Of a stretch of DNA of 58,030 nucleotides, positions 20,261 to 29,700 are shown piece by piece. This stretch comes from a virus. Positions within the stretch are counted from its first letter, which is position 1. Every line of letters begins with the position of its first letter. A program made the position numbers and the translations under genes. The stretch is taken from the IMG/VR virus record IMGVR_UViG_3300031857_000212, positions 1-58,030 of that record; one strand, given 5' to 3'. The notes beneath the pieces are model-generated. The model was not told the origin of the DNA. It was given only the letters and a program-made list of their open reading frames with translations, and made no database searches.

Positions 20261-20985
20261 TAAAAAAAATTGTTAAGTCCTTCAAGTACCTTATTGTGTT
20301 CTTTCCCACATACTGGGCACTTATAATTTACTGGATGTCTAAGTTTTGGCATCGTTTCAAAGAACTGCTCGATCTTTTGAAACTGGTCTTGCGTCAAGTT
20401 TTCGATGAACTCTTTTAGTTCTTCTTTAGTTTGTTCTTTTGTATAATGAATATCGTCACCATCATAAATGTATTCCATACATTCAGCCACGATATCGAAT
20501 ACAAGTTCAGCCTCACGCTGCTCGCCCATCTGTTCAATTTTTTTAACGATTTCAATAGTTGGGTAGCGCATAACTACACCACAGTTATCGAAAAGGTGGA
20601 TCTTGTCCACATGATTTGGATTAAACTCTACTTGTAGTTGAGACAAATCAATACGAACAAGTGCCTTAGCCTTTTCGTTTTCATCTCCATGATCATCATC
20701 GCAGAACATGTATAGGTCTACAAATTCGCCAGCAGACTTGGCACGGATTTGACTAAAGATATACTCAAGATCAAATACGGCTAACTTGTCTACGTTGATT
20801 GGTGTCTTAGCACATGAACGAATCATTTCTTTTAAAGTGTCGATCATAACAACAGAATCTTCGCTTTGTTGTGCCAACAAAAGTGCTTTTTGTTCTTTAA
20901 CCAAGAACGGACGATACTTTAATGTTTCCTTACTGGAAGGAATTTGTAACGTGTAGGTTGGGGTGTTTTGAATAGGTAAAGCCAT
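20260..20985 (-). CDS. gp26-like baseplate hub protein (T4_baseplate family)
   Basis: This 241-residue protein begins MALPIQNTPTYTLQIPSSKETLKYRPFLVKEQKALLLAQ, the signature of the T4 gp26-type hub assembly family. It is mostly helical and ends with a small zinc-finger-like CPVCGKEH then EGLNNFF. T4 gp26 and gp51 are needed to make the hub that holds the tape measure. The AGGAG site for it overlaps the gp16 stop. It ends at the slippery run described separately. Confidence 0.85.
   Translation of the reverse strand: MALPIQNTPTYTLQIPSSKETLKYRPFLVKEQKALLLAQQSEDSVVMIDTLKEMIRSCAKTPINVDKLAVFDLEYIFSQIRAKSAGEFVDLYMFCDDDHGDENEKAKALVRIDLSQLQVEFNPNHVDKIHLFDNCGVVMRYPTIEIVKKIEQMGEQREAELVFDIVAECMEYIYDGDDIHYTKEQTKEELKEFIENLTQDQFQKIEQFFETMPKLRHPVNYKCPVCGKEHNKVLEGLNNFF
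20263..20269 (-). other. Candidate -1 programmed frameshift site (T TTT TTT)
   Basis: On the minus strand the last gp26 codons are AAT TTT TTT TAA. The heptamer T TTT TTT allows both tRNAs to re-pair after a -1 slip, and reading then continues TTA ATG into the gp51 frame. An AAGGA sequence (20282-20278) lies eight bases upstream, as in dnaX-type stimulated sites. This geometry is not proof of shifting. Confidence 0.6.
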
Positions 20986-20989
20986 AGTA

Positions 20990-21409
20990 TTATTCTCCTT
21001 TGTTCATACTCTTAATCATTTTTGTCAATTCAGCGGTACTGCCCACAAATATTGCATTATTAGTTATTTCTTGTTTGGCTGCTTTAGGACCATCAAGTTT
21101 AGCCTTCTGTTGGTGTAAATCCATCAATTGCTGATTTACGTCGGCTAGTTGCTTCATTAAATTACCCACTACTTCAAAAGCACGTGGGTGTTCAGATTGC
21201 TTAGCTACTGAGAGAGCATGCGTTAGTGCATCCTGCCCCTGCACCAATAATCCATGTAGATTTCCACGAGATTTATCATAGTCATCTTGAATTTTGTCGC
21301 CAGAAGATTGCACAATTTCTCCCGTGGCAGAATCAATAACTTTTGCGTTAGCTAAATCTGCGATAGGAGTCACATCAAATACTTCCGATAATCTATCATC
21401 AATTTTCAT
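20990..21409 (-). CDS. gp16: Terminase small subunit, gp16-like
   Basis: This 139-residue protein has the T4-like gp16 pattern: a charged N-terminus, then YDKSRGNLHGLLVQGQDALTHALSVAKQSEHPRAFEVVGNLMKQLADVNQQLMDLHQQ coiled helices, and the end NNAIFVGSTAELTKMI. gp16 forms the ring that recognises DNA for packaging with gp17. gp17 is not in the window. In T4 these two are neighbours; here gp16 sits with lysis and hub genes. TAATG coupling joins it to the SNase gene. Confidence 0.85.
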   Translation of the reverse strand: MKIDDRLSEVFDVTPIADLANAKVIDSATGEIVQSSGDKIQDDYDKSRGNLHGLLVQGQDALTHALSVAKQSEHPRAFEVVGNLMKQLADVNQQLMDLHQQKAKLDGPKAAKQEITNNAIFVGSTAELTKMIKSMNKGE

Positions 21410-21831
21410 TATTTTAATTCGCCACGTTCTATTAGTTTTGTCTTGTTGTACTGGTGCATTTCTTGCACCAGTTCTTTGTTCTCACCTTGATAAAGAACTG
21501 CATAGTTGTTGTCGATCATCCATTGATTCAAGCTAGTTCCATCTTCAAGAATGAATATAGCTAGAATACGACCAAACTTATCATCATTATTATCTGACCT
21601 TTGAGTTTCAATTGTAACATAAGAACCAATAGGAAGTTTTTCTGCTAACTTCTTTTTAGATAAGTTACCACGAATCTTTTCTTCTTTGTCTACTGTTCTT
21701 GATTCTGGCGTATCGATGCCAGCCATGCGAACTCTTTGGTTCGAAAGAACAATATTGAAGCCTAAATCTAAGTCGATATCTACTGTATCTCCATCGAGGA
21801 CTTTTAGTATTTTAGCTTTGTATTGATACAT
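21409..21831 (-). CDS. Staphylococcal nuclease-like protein (SNase)
   Basis: This 140-residue protein is an SNase/thermonuclease-fold protein. It has VLDGDTVDIDLDLGF (residues 11-25), the catalytic RVRMAGIDTPESR with the family Arg and Asp, ETQRSDNNDDKFGRILAIF with the second Arg, and LNQWMIDNNYAVLY at the end. It has no signal peptide. It would cut single- or double-stranded DNA with calcium. Its job in a late structural operon is unknown; host DNA or mis-packaged DNA could be a target. Coupled by TAATG on both ends. Confidence 0.87.
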   Translation of the reverse strand: MYQYKAKILKVLDGDTVDIDLDLGFNIVLSNQRVRMAGIDTPESRTVDKEEKIRGNLSKKKLAEKLPIGSYVTIETQRSDNNDDKFGRILAIFILEDGTSLNQWMIDNNYAVLYQGENKELVQEMHQYNKTKLIERGELK

Positions 21832-22154
21832 TAGTCATTCCTTGTATTACGAAATTCTGGATCCCTTAAAGTGGGTCTAGTATTTATTGGTGAAATCGTT
21901 CCAGTTAACCCAGCAATCTTTTCTTGTCCACGTGTCCAAGCAGCAATTCCAAGAATAGCACCCATTGCCATATGAAATAAACCAGCACCTTTAAGTGTTA
22001 GTGGTTCCCATTGACTTGTTACTTGTCCATTATAAGATGCTTGAAGTATTGACCAAGCAATCGGAAATAAAGCAAAGTCAAGAATACATATAGCCATGTA
22101 CGTCCAACCCATAGCTGGACGCCACTTACTATTCATCCACGACTCATTATTCAT
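21831..22154 (-). CDS. Putative holin (3TM GTA-holin type)
   Basis: This 107-residue protein has hydrophobic segments at about residues 15-38 (WTYMAICILDFALFPIAWSILQA) and 56-73 (AGLFHMAMGAILGIAAWT), with KWRPAMGWTYMAIC and TRGQEKIAG flanking. That pattern is common for putative holins in T4-like environmental phages. A holin would open the membrane to release the GH19 endolysin at lysis. The long soluble C-terminus is polar. It is late and on the minus strand, away from the endolysin gene. Confidence 0.72.
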   Translation of the reverse strand: MNNESWMNSKWRPAMGWTYMAICILDFALFPIAWSILQASYNGQVTSQWEPLTLKGAGLFHMAMGAILGIAAWTRGQEKIAGLTGTISPINTRPTLRDPEFRNTRND

Positions 22155-22861
22155 TAATCAAATAATCCAGTAATAAAATTACTTATACCTTGAACAGTAT
22201 TGCTTACTTGATTTACGTTAGCTTGGAATGTAGTGAAGTCGTTTAAAAATGATTCTGGAACACCAAAATTTCTATTACCATTTGTGAATGGGCTAACACC
22301 ACCACGTGCTGGCTTAGCCATATTTTCAGGTAACCAATATTTGTAATTCATAGCTACTTGTAATTTCATTACATCTTTGTTAGCGTAGTCAAGTTGAATT
22401 GGAGATATAGTTTTGGGATAACACTCATATAGAGTTACACCATATGTCATCTCATCTTGTAAGTCTTCAACAACAACTGTAATGTCTGTAATGTAGTCAT
22501 TATAGTATGAGAATGTTCTTGTATATGGATCTTGTACTGCACTCATCCATGTATCAAAAAATGTTTTAACATTTAAATCAGTATCAACATAGAACTGCAT
22601 ATTTAAATCACCATATAGTTTTTCATATGGGACTTCACGGAATTCACCAAATGTTCTATTTTGAGTAGTAGATAAATTAAGACCAGGAAGTTGAACTTGG
22701 TCACAGAAGAGCAAAAGCTGTCGTATATCTGGGAAACTTTGAGCAAATGCATTTTGCCCTGTCATCAAAGACATTGGTGGGTTCATTATAACGCTGTAGC
22801 GGTTAGTTCTTGATAACCCAGTTTGTTTTATCTGTGATATAAATTCCGTTAATTTTGCCAT
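22154..22861 (-). CDS. Tail tube-type protein, gp54-like baseplate tail tube initiator
   Basis: The start at 22861 forms TAATG with the gp2 stop and gives 235 residues beginning MAKLTEFISQIKQTGLSRTNRYSVIM. The core (LLLFCDQVQLPGLNLSTTQNRTFGEFREVPYEKLYGD, LNMQFYVDTDLNVKTFFDTWM, YNDYITDITVVVEDLQDEMTYGVTLYECYPKTI) is of the gp19/gp48/gp54 tail-tube fold. Since a gp48-like cap lies at 23966, I favour gp54, the tube initiator; a gp19 main tube protein is the alternative. The C-terminal extension has asparagine-rich helices. Confidence 0.75.
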   Translation of the reverse strand: MAKLTEFISQIKQTGLSRTNRYSVIMNPPMSLMTGQNAFAQSFPDIRQLLLFCDQVQLPGLNLSTTQNRTFGEFREVPYEKLYGDLNMQFYVDTDLNVKTFFDTWMSAVQDPYTRTFSYYNDYITDITVVVEDLQDEMTYGVTLYECYPKTISPIQLDYANKDVMKLQVAMNYKYWLPENMAKPARGGVSPFTNGNRNFGVPESFLNDFTTFQANVNQVSNTVQGISNFITGLFD

Positions 22862-23460
22862 TATCGTGCCATTCTTTTTGAGTCTGCCCAAACCTGTTCA
22901 TTACTAGCACCAACAAATCTTTCAACTGGAAGCATCATAGCTGTTGCCCAGTCGTTTGAGTCAATCTTTCTAAATGGCGAGCGAACATGTTCTACTAGGT
23001 ATTGTTTAATACAAGGTTGCGCTAATTTATATCTCGATGCACCATCAATTAGTTGCCAAGAATAACGAAGTTTTGTAGTTTCATCCATTTTCGTATTATT
23101 GGCGAATGACATTAAGTTGTCTAAAAGTCTAATACGAAGTTGATGTGGAAGATAGTGTAGATTTAACCCAATATATCCACCTTTGAACGTATTGTAAGGT
23201 AGAACTAATGGGAAGCGATCATAGTAAGGTAGAGTTTCTTTGTATTTCGGATCATATGCAAACATGTACATAAATCCAGGAGACACTCTAGTTCTTAATT
23301 GTTGCTCGTTACTATTTAAAACTTTATTTGGGGTTAAACGCTGTCGATTAAGCAATAACACTTGTTGTTGAAACCATGTGCGTGATTTCTTGGCGACATC
23401 GTCCAAGTTGTATTTGTTTCTTTCGAAAACGTCAATTAAAGTAGGTGTTTTAGTAGCCAT
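22861..23460 (-). CDS. gp2-like DNA end protector / head completion protein
   Basis: This 199-residue protein contains MYMFAYDPKYKETLPYYDRFPLVLPYNTFKGGYIGLNLHYLP, and later KLRYSWQLIDGASRYKLAQPCIKQYLVEHVRSPF, the pattern I associate with the T4-like gp2 family. T4 gp2 binds DNA ends and protects them from RecBCD when injected. It sits next to the gp4-like gene, as in T4. A ten-base gap precedes the gp4 frame. The assignment rests on pattern memory. Confidence 0.68.
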   Translation of the reverse strand: MATKTPTLIDVFERNKYNLDDVAKKSRTWFQQQVLLLNRQRLTPNKVLNSNEQQLRTRVSPGFMYMFAYDPKYKETLPYYDRFPLVLPYNTFKGGYIGLNLHYLPHQLRIRLLDNLMSFANNTKMDETTKLRYSWQLIDGASRYKLAQPCIKQYLVEHVRSPFRKIDSNDWATAMMLPVERFVGASNEQVWADSKRMAR

Positions 23461-23469
23461 ATTAGTTAT

Positions 23470-23910
23470 TTAGGCTGGCAGCCCCAGTTCGTGTTCAGTT
23501 ATAATTTTGAAATCCCAGTTACGATCTTTACAATACTCACGTGCAGCTGCCCATTTAGCTTGGTTCTTAATGAAGGTTAAAGACTCTGTTAAATATCTCT
23601 GAGTTCGTTTCCCTGGAAATATTGGCGGAATTGTTTGTTTCTGTGGTTTTACTTCTATTAAATATGTACGAAGTAGTCCATCTTTAGCTTGCACTTGTAT
23701 CTTAAAATCAACGAAGTATCTATGTATCTTGTTGTCTGTTGGGCAACGATATGGTACGATTGTTTCTTCAGAACTCCACTTTACTACCTGTGGGTTTTTA
23801 TCAACCCATGAGGCAAATCTAGTCTCCCATGAACTACGCATTACGATGTTCGTAGGATCTCCAGTATATTTTGCTGGAAACATTGGAGTAAAAAGTCTTT
23901 TATGAAACAT
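23470..23910 (-). CDS. gp4-like head completion protein (TnsA-nuclease fold)
   Basis: This 146-residue protein has YTGDPTNIVMRSSWETRFASWVDKNPQVVKWSSEE and then YFVDFKIQVQAKDG, LLRTYLIEVKPQ, followed by WAAAREYCKDRNWDFKIITE. The D...E-x-K pattern (VDFK, IEVK) and the WE(T/I)RF motif are typical of the TnsA-like endonuclease fold found in T4 gp4 (head completion). T4 gp4 is of the same size (150). It is the first gene of the minus-strand block. Confidence 0.82.
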   Translation of the reverse strand: MFHKRLFTPMFPAKYTGDPTNIVMRSSWETRFASWVDKNPQVVKWSSEETIVPYRCPTDNKIHRYFVDFKIQVQAKDGLLRTYLIEVKPQKQTIPPIFPGKRTQRYLTESLTFIKNQAKWAAAREYCKDRNWDFKIITEHELGLPA

Positions 23911-23911
23911 T

Positions 23912-23919
23912 GATAAATA
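23912..23919 (+). promoter_or_regulatory. Candidate late promoter (GATAAATA)
   Basis: GATAAATA lies in the 55-nt divergent gap, upstream of the better TATAAATA match. It differs from the T4 late consensus only in its first base. Confidence 0.35.
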
Positions 23920-23928
23920 GTAGGAGAG

Positions 23929-23936
23929 TATAAATA
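23929..23936 (+). promoter_or_regulatory. T4-type late promoter (TATAAATA)
   Basis: A perfect T4 late promoter octamer lies 30 nt before the gp48-like ATG at 23966, at the start of the long plus-strand baseplate operon. On the opposite strand a CCTAAATA at 23949-23942 may serve the gp4-led block. Confidence 0.7.
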
Positions 23937-23965
23937 ACCACCAATTATTTAGGGTGAAAACGAAA

Positions 23966-24988
23966 ATGGCAACTGCCTCAACATACCAATCTTCTAAGTA
24001 CGATATATCAAATCATAGTTATCCATCGGATTTAATGAGTCCAAATTATGGAGGAAACTATGTAATTTTTTATATTAGTATAGCAGAATCTTCTAAGCTA
24101 CTGAATCCAGAAAGTGGAGTTCAAATAACAGACGACACTACATTCACTAGGGATCGTGGTGCTCTTATAGGTTCAAATTTATCTAAAACTGGATTAGTAG
24201 CTGGAGCAGTAGCTGGTACTGTTCTTAAAGGATTAGTTGGTGGTTTTGCTGCAGGAAAACCTCTTGCTGGTGCTGCCATAGCTGCGGCTCCAGGTGCAAT
24301 TGGTCTTGGTGCTGCAGCAGCTATTGCTGGAACTACTACTCGTGCACAGAAACGCTTAAGAACTGCTATCGCTCTTCATATCCCAAACCAATTGAATGTA
24401 CGTTACGGAACTCAGTTTTCTGAGGAGGATACCGCAACTGCAGTTATGGCTCCACTTCTTGGTGAAGCAGCTATGAAAGCTATTGGTAATTTTAGTGGTG
24501 CTGATCTTGCTGGTGCGGCTGGTACTGGTGCGGCTGCCCTTGGATTAATGTTTGGACCAAACGCTGGTGCAGTTTCTGCTGCAACTGGTCTTGCAGCAAA
24601 CCCTCGCAAGGAACAAGTATTCAAAGGTGTTGATTTCCGCACGTTTCAATTTGAATATCAATTCTTTCCAAGAGATGCACAAGAATCTAGAAATGTGCAG
24701 AATATTATTAAAGCATTTAAACTTCATATGCAACCAGAGTTTAAAGATACGAATAAATTTTTGTATATCTATCCATCTGAATTTGACATTATGTATTATA
24801 ATAATGGTTCTGAGAATTTAAACATACATAAACACACCTCTTGTGTATTAACTGAGATGTCTGTTAATTACACACCAAACGCAGTATTTAATACATTTGA
24901 AGATGGGTCTCCGACTCAAATTAATATACAAATGACCTTCAGAGAACTTTCACTGATGGATAAAGATAAAATTCAGGCAGGTCTATAA
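23966..24988 (+). CDS. Tail tube cap, gp48-like
   Basis: I use ATG 23966 (AGGG upstream); an in-frame GTG at 23954 is possible. The 340-residue protein has an N-terminal PSDLMSPNYGGNYVIFYISIAESSKLL, a glycine/alanine-rich hydrophobic insert (VAGAVAGTVLKGLVGGFAAG then AAIAAAPGAIGLGAAAAIAG), TAIALHIPNQLNVRYGTQF, and a tube-fold C-terminal part FRTFQFEYQFFPRDAQESRNVQ then FRELSLMDKDKI. This is the gp48 pattern of cyanophage-like phages. gp48 caps the tail tube end in the baseplate and contacts gp54. Confidence 0.82.
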   Translation: MATASTYQSSKYDISNHSYPSDLMSPNYGGNYVIFYISIAESSKLLNPESGVQITDDTTFTRDRGALIGSNLSKTGLVAGAVAGTVLKGLVGGFAAGKPLAGAAIAAAPGAIGLGAAAAIAGTTTRAQKRLRTAIALHIPNQLNVRYGTQFSEEDTATAVMAPLLGEAAMKAIGNFSGADLAGAAGTGAAALGLMFGPNAGAVSAATGLAANPRKEQVFKGVDFRTFQFEYQFFPRDAQESRNVQNIIKAFKLHMQPEFKDTNKFLYIYPSEFDIMYYNNGSENLNIHKHTSCVLTEMSVNYTPNAVFNTFEDGSPTQINIQMTFRELSLMDKDKIQAGL

Positions 24989-25482
24989 TGTACTTTAATA
25001 ATTTCCCCGCAATTGCCTATGAATTTAATATAGGCGATAAAACAACAGTTATTGCTGTAACTGATATTACAGAAAATGTAAGATTCAGAAAAGAGATACT
25101 TGCTAATATCAATCTGTATGATGAGTATGATATTGTAGATGGAGAAACTCCAGAAATAATTTCAGAAAAATTTTATGGTTCTCCATACTATCACTGGATT
25201 GTTATGCTGGTCAATGAAAGATATGATTATATAAATGATTTTCCACTATCACAAACTTCATTAGAAAAATACATAATTGATAAGTATGGATCTGGGAATT
25301 CTAATTCTACTCACCATTATGAAAATGTAGCTGGATTTATTGTTGATTCTGATCATCCACAAGCTGAATCTATATCAAATACACAATATGAAGAGCGTAT
25401 TAATGAAGGTAAGAGAAGAATAAAAATAATTTCTTCTGCAGTACTTCAAAGAATTTTAAACCAGTTTAAAGATATTGTGTAA
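24988..25482 (+). CDS. gp53: Baseplate wedge subunit gp53
   Basis: This 164-residue protein opens MYFNNFPAIAYEF and carries VTDITENVRFRKEILANINLYDEYDIVDGETPEIISEKFYGSPYYHWIVMLVNERYD, the hallmark of the gp53 family (LysM-like core that clamps gp6 in the wedge). It overlaps the gp48-like stop by one base (TAATG). It is slightly shorter than T4 gp53 (196). The C-terminus is helical. Confidence 0.92.
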   Translation: MYFNNFPAIAYEFNIGDKTTVIAVTDITENVRFRKEILANINLYDEYDIVDGETPEIISEKFYGSPYYHWIVMLVNERYDYINDFPLSQTSLEKYIIDKYGSGNSNSTHHYENVAGFIVDSDHPQAESISNTQYEERINEGKRRIKIISSAVLQRILNQFKDIV

Positions 25483-26759
25483 TGAGATCTGCTGATAAAA
25501 TAAGATTTGCTGGTGATGTAAATATCGAGAAGATACAGATTGTATCTTCTACAGGATTTTTTCAAGATATAACAAATCAAGTAATTGGTATTCAGGTTTT
25601 TGAAGATCTATTTTCGCCATTTATTACTGGTTCCTTGATTATTAAAGATTCTTTAGACTTAGCAACTACCTTCCCATTAGTTGGTGAAGAATTTGTTGAT
25701 ATAAAAATATCAACCCCAACTTTAAAAACACCGATTGAAGGTAGATTCTATTTGTTTAAGATGGCAAATAAAGAAATTCTTGGTGATAGAAGTGTTACTT
25801 ATGAGTTGCATTTTATTAGTCAACATGCTGTTATTGATTTAAATAAAAAAGTAAGTAAAGCATGGTCAGGAAAATGCTCAGATATCGTTAAAGAAATTAT
25901 GTCTAGTAAAGAGTTTGGTCTTCAAATTGATTCTAAAATGCAATTTGTTGAAGAGACTAGAAATGAAATTAAATTTATATCTAATTTTTGGAATCCAGTT
26001 AAGAGTTTAAATTATGTTTGCGACCATTCATTAAATTTTAATGAATCTCCAACTTATGTGTTCTTTCAAAACAGACAAGGTTATAATTTTGTTTCATTAG
26101 AGACTCTTTATACGAACAATGATATTGTTCAAGAGTTTTACTATGATAATTATAAACGTGATGAACTTCCAGGTGGTGGATCTGTTATCAATCCAGAACA
26201 GCAATATAAACGCATTAAAGAAATACGTATTCCTGAGTCATATGACTATCTTGATAATATACGTAAAGGTATGTTTGCATCTAGACAGTATGCATATGAT
26301 ATTACTACTAAATTAGTTACTGTTAATAACCACGACATTAGAGATTCATATAATGAGGGTGCGCATTTAAACCCATACCCAATTTTCTCTAAAAATGCAA
26401 TTTACAAATATAGTTCAATGATCTTGGCGAAACCAACCTATTATGGAAGTTTCACGGATAAAAAAGATGTAACTAATGCTACATTTATTCAGAAACGTAT
26501 TTCTTTAATGCGTTCAGCAGATTCAAGTAAAATTGAAATTACAGTTCCTGGAAGATCGGATTATACAGTTGGGCAAAAGTGTTTATTGGCTATTGATAAG
26601 ATGCAACCTATTAAAAAGACCGAAGACGATACATTAGATACTAATGTATCAGGTGCTTATATTATTGGAGCAGTTAATCATTATATCGATAGAGAAAGAC
26701 ATGAGTGCATTATTGAATTATTTAAAGATTCAACATTAAAGAATTTGGACGGAAAATAA
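25482..26759 (+). CDS. Baseplate central hub protein, gp27-like
   Basis: This 425-residue protein opens MRSADKIRFAGDVNIEKIQIVSSTGFFQDITNQVIGIQVFEDLFSPFITGSLIIKDS and contains FYLFKMANKEILGDRSVTYELHFISQHAVIDLNKKVSKAWSG and the VTVPGRSDYTVGQKC-like strand near the end (ITVPGRSDYTVGQKCLLAI). Its position just before gp5 and its tube-like domains fit T4 gp27 (391 residues), the trimer that carries gp5. Start shares a base with the gp53 stop. Confidence 0.8.
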   Translation: MRSADKIRFAGDVNIEKIQIVSSTGFFQDITNQVIGIQVFEDLFSPFITGSLIIKDSLDLATTFPLVGEEFVDIKISTPTLKTPIEGRFYLFKMANKEILGDRSVTYELHFISQHAVIDLNKKVSKAWSGKCSDIVKEIMSSKEFGLQIDSKMQFVEETRNEIKFISNFWNPVKSLNYVCDHSLNFNESPTYVFFQNRQGYNFVSLETLYTNNDIVQEFYYDNYKRDELPGGGSVINPEQQYKRIKEIRIPESYDYLDNIRKGMFASRQYAYDITTKLVTVNNHDIRDSYNEGAHLNPYPIFSKNAIYKYSSMILAKPTYYGSFTDKKDVTNATFIQKRISLMRSADSSKIEITVPGRSDYTVGQKCLLAIDKMQPIKKTEDDTLDTNVSGAYIIGAVNHYIDRERHECIIELFKDSTLKNLDGK

Positions 26760-26760
26760 T

Positions 26761-29700
26761 ATGTTACCATATTACACTGGTTGTGTTGAGAATAGAAATG
26801 ACCCATTAAAATTGGGTAGATGCCAAGTACGTATTGTAGGATTACATACAGAAAATAAAACTGTATTACCTACTGCAGATTTGCCATGGGCATACCCAGT
26901 TATGCCTATTACATCTGCTGGAACTTCTGGTGTTGGTACAGCACCTATTGGTCCAGTTGAGGGGTCTTGGATTCTAATTACTTTTATGGATCCAGATCAG
27001 CAGCAACCAATTATGTTGGGGACTCTTGGTGGTGCATTTCAAACTGATGATGCCATTCAAAATGGTGAAATTAAAAATAATACTGTAGCTGCTGATGGTG
27101 AGGTTGATTTATCTACAGATAAAACAAAAACTCCAGATGAAATCACAGCTGGAACTAAACCAGATGATAATACCCCAGCTAATGTTGGACAATCTGAAGC
27201 TAGTATAACTGGTCCTCTAGCAGCATTAATCGCTAAGGGTGAATCTGGTGCTGCAGGATATGATGCGTTTAATCGTGGAAGTGGCGCAAAACCTGGAACT
27301 GGTTCCGTAGGTGGGCAGAAACTTGCACTAACCAAGATGCCTATTAAAGACATCATGGCATTCCAAGCACTCAATCCAAACTCACCAGATAAATTATTTG
27401 CCGTTGGTAAATATCAGTGTATTCCTGTAACTTTAAGGGAAGCATGTAAGTCACTTAACATTGATGTTGCGACAACATTTAATGAGAAGATTCAAGACCT
27501 TATCTGTCAAGAATATTTACTTGGGCGTAAACGCCCAAAGCTATTGGCATATTACAGAAACCCCAATAAATCTAATGAGACTTTATTAAAAGAAGCTGGT
27601 AGATCTTTGGCAGCTGAATTTGCATCAATTGAAGATCCAGAACATCCTGGATTTCCATATGGTGGCGAAAATGGAAGATATGCAAAATCTGGGAATAAAG
27701 TTCACACAAAATGGAGCACTGTAAAAGATCATCTCCAACAAGAGTGGGATTTTAGAAATACATCGCCAAAAGCAGCTGTTACTGCTTCATTAGGTGGCGG
27801 TGATAAAATTGATATGGGTACTGATTATTATGGTGTTGTTAAAATAACACCAAAAGATGATTCAGCTGAATCTACACCAAGAGAAGCTGGCAGCATTACA
27901 GGTGATGTAATTGGTGCTGTTACTGGTGGTGGGCTTGGTGATTTAAATATTGGTGGATTTAGTTTATCAAGTATTCCAGGATTAGATGCAATTGGTGGTT
28001 TAGATGCATTAGAGGGTTTAGGTTTAGATGGAATCCTTGGTGAATTGCCAACAGACTTAGTTAGTGGAATTACTGATCAGATTTCAGAATATACAGATTT
28101 AGTATCATCATTTGATCTTGGTGCTTCTTTATCTGATCTTTCTGGTGGATTAACCGATCAGCTAACTCAACAATTTGGTGATTTATCAGCAACTGTTACT
28201 AGTTTCGCCAATGAAAATCTTGGTGGTTTAAAAACTAACATTCTGGATGCTAGTGGTAATATATTACCAACCAATGTTGCCAACAGTCTAAATGCGCAGA
28301 TCGCAAATCTGGCATCTAACAATCTTAATGTTAATAATTTAACTGGTCAGCTAACCAATCAATTAACAAATGCCACTGGTATTAATATTAATAATTTAAC
28401 TGGTCAGCTAACTAATGGTATTCCAAATCCATTCACCGCTATTACCAATCAAGTAAATGGTGCAATTAACCAAGCTACTTCTATAGAAACCATATTTGCT
28501 ACTAAGTTAAATTCACTTAGTAGTTTTGGTGGTTCTATTACAGACATTGCTAGTAATCTTGGTATTACTAATGTATCAGGAACTGTCACTGAATTGGTAT
28601 CACAGTTAGGACTCGCCAACCCAAACAAAAATGCTATTGTAGATGAGTTATTTAAAATAGCAAACTCTCCTGTAGGACAAGCTAAAAGTCTTCTTGTTAA
28701 ATTAGAAACTACTGGTGAACCAACAGTAACTAATGCTGCAGCAGTAGGTATGCCAAATGATGATGGTAGTATTAGTACTGGTCTTTCAATCGACCCGAAT
28801 ATTGGATTCCAAGATCCAAATGGTGTATATCCAAAATATAAAAATGAACCTGATACTAATCGTCTAGCTGCTGGGAATAATTTAGGGCGAACATACGTTG
28901 TTAAAAAAGAAGCAGCTATGAAGACTGGTGTTAAGATTGCCAATGGTGGAACATGGGATCAATCTCCTGTACCATATAATGCAACTTACCCCTATAATAA
29001 AGTTACAGAAACTGAATCAGGACACGTGATGGAGTTTGATGATACTCCAGGTTCTGAACGTGTTCATTTATATCACAGAACAGGATCATTTATTGAGTGG
29101 GATGCAAACGGCACCCAAGTCAATCGTATTGTTGGTGATGGATATGAAATTATTGAACGTAATGGACATGTTTATGTTGTAGGTGCATTGAATGTAACTG
29201 TCGATGGCGCACTGAATGTCCGTACAGACAATATCTTTAATTTAGAAGTTTCTGGTGCTGCAAATATTAACATCTATAATGATGCTAATATTAATGTTAG
29301 TGGAAATTCAAACTTAGCTGTTGGTGGTGAATTTAACTTAAAAGCATCTAGAATTAATATGGAGTCTACTGGACAATTTAATATTAAATCTGATTCTGGT
29401 TTAAATATTCAGTCTGGTAAAGATATGAATGTAAAATCAGATGCAGGTCTTTTTGTTGAAGCAGACTCTGATATAAATTATACATCAACTAAAGGTTCTA
29501 TTTTCTTAACGTCAGAATTAGATACACATATTGATGCATCTAATAATGTCAATATTAGTAGTAAACTTGCTACACATATTAAATCTACTGCGTTCATGAA
29601 TGTTGAAGCTAAAGGTTTATTGAACTTAAAATCTTTGGCAGCAGTGGCTTTGGGTGCAACTGGCGCAGTTAGCATTAAAGGTGGTGCCATGGTTGCTCTT

